Below, piece after piece: positions 63,116 through 64,000 of a stretch of 64,000 nt of DNA. The DNA is taken from assembly GCA_963785565.1 (NCBI GenBank), contig CAWAVV010000034.1, positions 54,535-118,534 of the forward strand. Direction: 5' to 3'. The notes under the pieces are model-generated. The model saw only the letters and a list, made by a program, of their open reading frames with translations, had not been told where the DNA came from and searched no databases. Position 1 is the stretch's first letter. Each line of letters starts with the position of its first letter. The position numbers and the translations under genes are program-made. The DNA is from AP-15 sp963785565. Lineage in GTDB: Bacteria > Pseudomonadota > Alphaproteobacteria > ATCC43930 > CGMCC-115725.

Positions 63116-63904
63116 TCAGGACGCGGCCGATCCCCCGCCATAGGGAGAATCCAGTATTCCGAGCCGCAGCCGGTCCGAAGCGAATGCGGGCTCGGCGCGC
63201 CGGAGGGAAGCCGACCGAGGCGGCAGTCCAGCTCGGCGCCGGGCTAATCTCGCGAGTACTTCGTCGAATCTGACGTCTTCTTCGGAACAGACGAACTCTT
63301 GCGCAGTTTCGATGAAAGCCAGAAATTGGCGGGTCGATGCCGCCGGAAGCCGCTCCAGAGAACGTATCGCAGCCGTCGTCCACGGCATTTCGGCGTTGCC
63401 CGCCATGGTCGCCGGGCTGGTGCGACTTGCGGCTGACAGGCGCCGGGTCATAAGACGTGGTCTGCCCTCCATCTCTTTTTGGCCAAAGGTCTCGGTCCAG
63501 CTGCCATCGCCGCAGCCCCCGCTGTGGCTGTCATGACCGCGATCGAGCGCACCCTCGATCCGGTGGCGCATGCTCGACGCTGTCTTGTTGGTGACTTCGA
63601 GCCTCAGATGCAGCCGGTGAGTACTGATCGTGCTGTTGGAGGCGGTCAACAGAAAGACCGCCTGAAACCATTTGTGCAGTGGAACGTGGCTGCCCTCGAA
63701 CAAAGTCCCGATCGTCGCGCGAAACTGTTTGCGGCAGCGGCAGCAGAACTTCAAGCTGACGCGCGCGGCGTTACCGCCGACCGCGCCTATCCGATCGGTC
63801 TCGCCACAGTAGGGACAGACAGGGCCGCCCGGCCACGCGATTTCCTCGAGCTTGGCATGCGCCGCTTGTTCGTTCCAAAGGCAGGGCTGTGACAGGCTTT
63901 GCAC
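63116..63904 (-). CDS. IS1595-type zinc-ribbon protein with non-transposase C terminus
   Basis: 262 residues. The first 118 residues match the N terminus of IS1595 transposases: zinc-ribbon cysteines 30, 33, 54 or 55, and 57 (CPYCG and CCRCRKQF), then TIGTLFEGSHVPLHKWF and MRHRIEGAL. In true transposases a DDE/DEDE catalytic domain follows; here residues 120-262 instead form a Ser/Arg-rich linker and a helical part (AAIRSLERLPAASTRQFLAFI then FDEVLARLARRRAG) with no acidic triad I can see. It is either a truncated, inactive transposase or a domesticated DNA-binding protein. Same strand as the MucR gene, 122 bases upstream of it. Confidence 0.6.
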   Translation of the reverse strand: MQSLSQPCLWNEQAAHAKLEEIAWPGGPVCPYCGETDRIGAVGGNAARVSLKFCCRCRKQFRATIGTLFEGSHVPLHKWFQAVFLLTASNSTISTHRLHLRLEVTNKTASSMRHRIEGALDRGHDSHSGGCGDGSWTETFGQKEMEGRPRLMTRRLSAASRTSPATMAGNAEMPWTTAAIRSLERLPAASTRQFLAFIETAQEFVCSEEDVRFDEVLARLARRRAGLPPRSASLRRAEPAFASDRLRLGILDSPYGGGSAAS

Positions 63905-64000
63905 GTTGACGCCTCGCGGTAGCGGGTATTCCGCAACGGCCCGACGGTTCGAGCCGGGAGGCGATCAGAAAATGGGTTTCTGCTTAACATTGAGTTAATC

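Overview
The window is a GC-rich chromosomal segment that reads as an alphaproteobacterium. The indicators are a MucR/Ros zinc-finger regulator, a partial hopanoid-type RND transporter, an entericidin lipoprotein and PRC-barrel protein with EcfG-type promoters, the dapD-dapE and truA-fmt-def groups, and an ileS-lspA-DUF3035 cluster. Species cannot be named from this window. There are no rRNA genes, no CRISPR array and no intact prophage. Two tRNA genes are present, Gln(TTG) and Ser(GGA), both on the minus strand.

Layout. 0-6.9 kb: 3' part of an RND/MMPL transporter, a sulfotransferase, cobA-type SUMT, an exported ankyrin protein, a cinA-like gene and an ABM-like protein. 7.0-8.4 kb: a compact stress island of three small genes, each preceded by a match or near match to the general-stress sigma (EcfG) promoter. 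8.4-17.7 kb: uppP, a frameshifted alpha/beta hydrolase, an ACMSD-like amidohydrolase, a long Rieske protein, an NMT1-like binding protein, a class III CoA-transferase and an acyl-CoA-dehydrogenase-fold enzyme, which together look catabolic. 17.8-22.2 kb: accessory DNA with an orphan lysozyme coupled to a secreted protein, dense palindromic repeats, a TPR remnant, a GAF-histidine kinase and a TTCCCGGTT repeat cluster. 22.2-31.4 kb: core metabolism (dapD, dapE, truA, fmt, def, aldolase-like enzyme, pyrE) plus an S1/P1-nuclease-like protein whose metal site appears dismantled. 31.5-39.5 kb: a second accessory region with a chimeric transposase remnant, two proteins sharing a PEP-CTERM-like tail (one intact, one degraded), a NusG paralogue, a Wzc-like tyrosine autokinase and an ATPase/Sel1 membrane protein, together suggesting an exopolysaccharide or surface locus. 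39.7-51.6 kb: tRNA-Gln, ispE, a TPR protein, ETF-ubiquinone oxidoreductase, ribF, a class III cyclase, ileS, lspA, a DUF3035-like lipoprotein, an SDR and tRNA-Ser. 51.7-64 kb: SGNH hydrolase, fumarylacetoacetase, a maleate-isomerase-family protein, a complete liv-type ABC cluster with a frameshifted binding protein, a P1 peptidase, an amidohydrolase, MucR and a truncated IS1595-like protein.

The genes support cell-envelope building (uppP, lspA, DAP pathway, EPS control), translation (ileS, fmt, def, truA, tRNAs) and uptake and breakdown of amino-acid and aromatic-type substrates (liv cluster, fumarylacetoacetase, ETF-QO, CoA-transferase). Two otherwise intact genes (alpha/beta hydrolase, liv binding protein) are each broken by one single-base indel, so sequence error must be excluded before calling them pseudogenes. 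The most unusual items are the EcfG promoter trio, the ligand-poor S1/P1-like protein, the paired sorting-tail proteins beside EPS genes, and the IS1595-type zinc-ribbon protein beside mucR.
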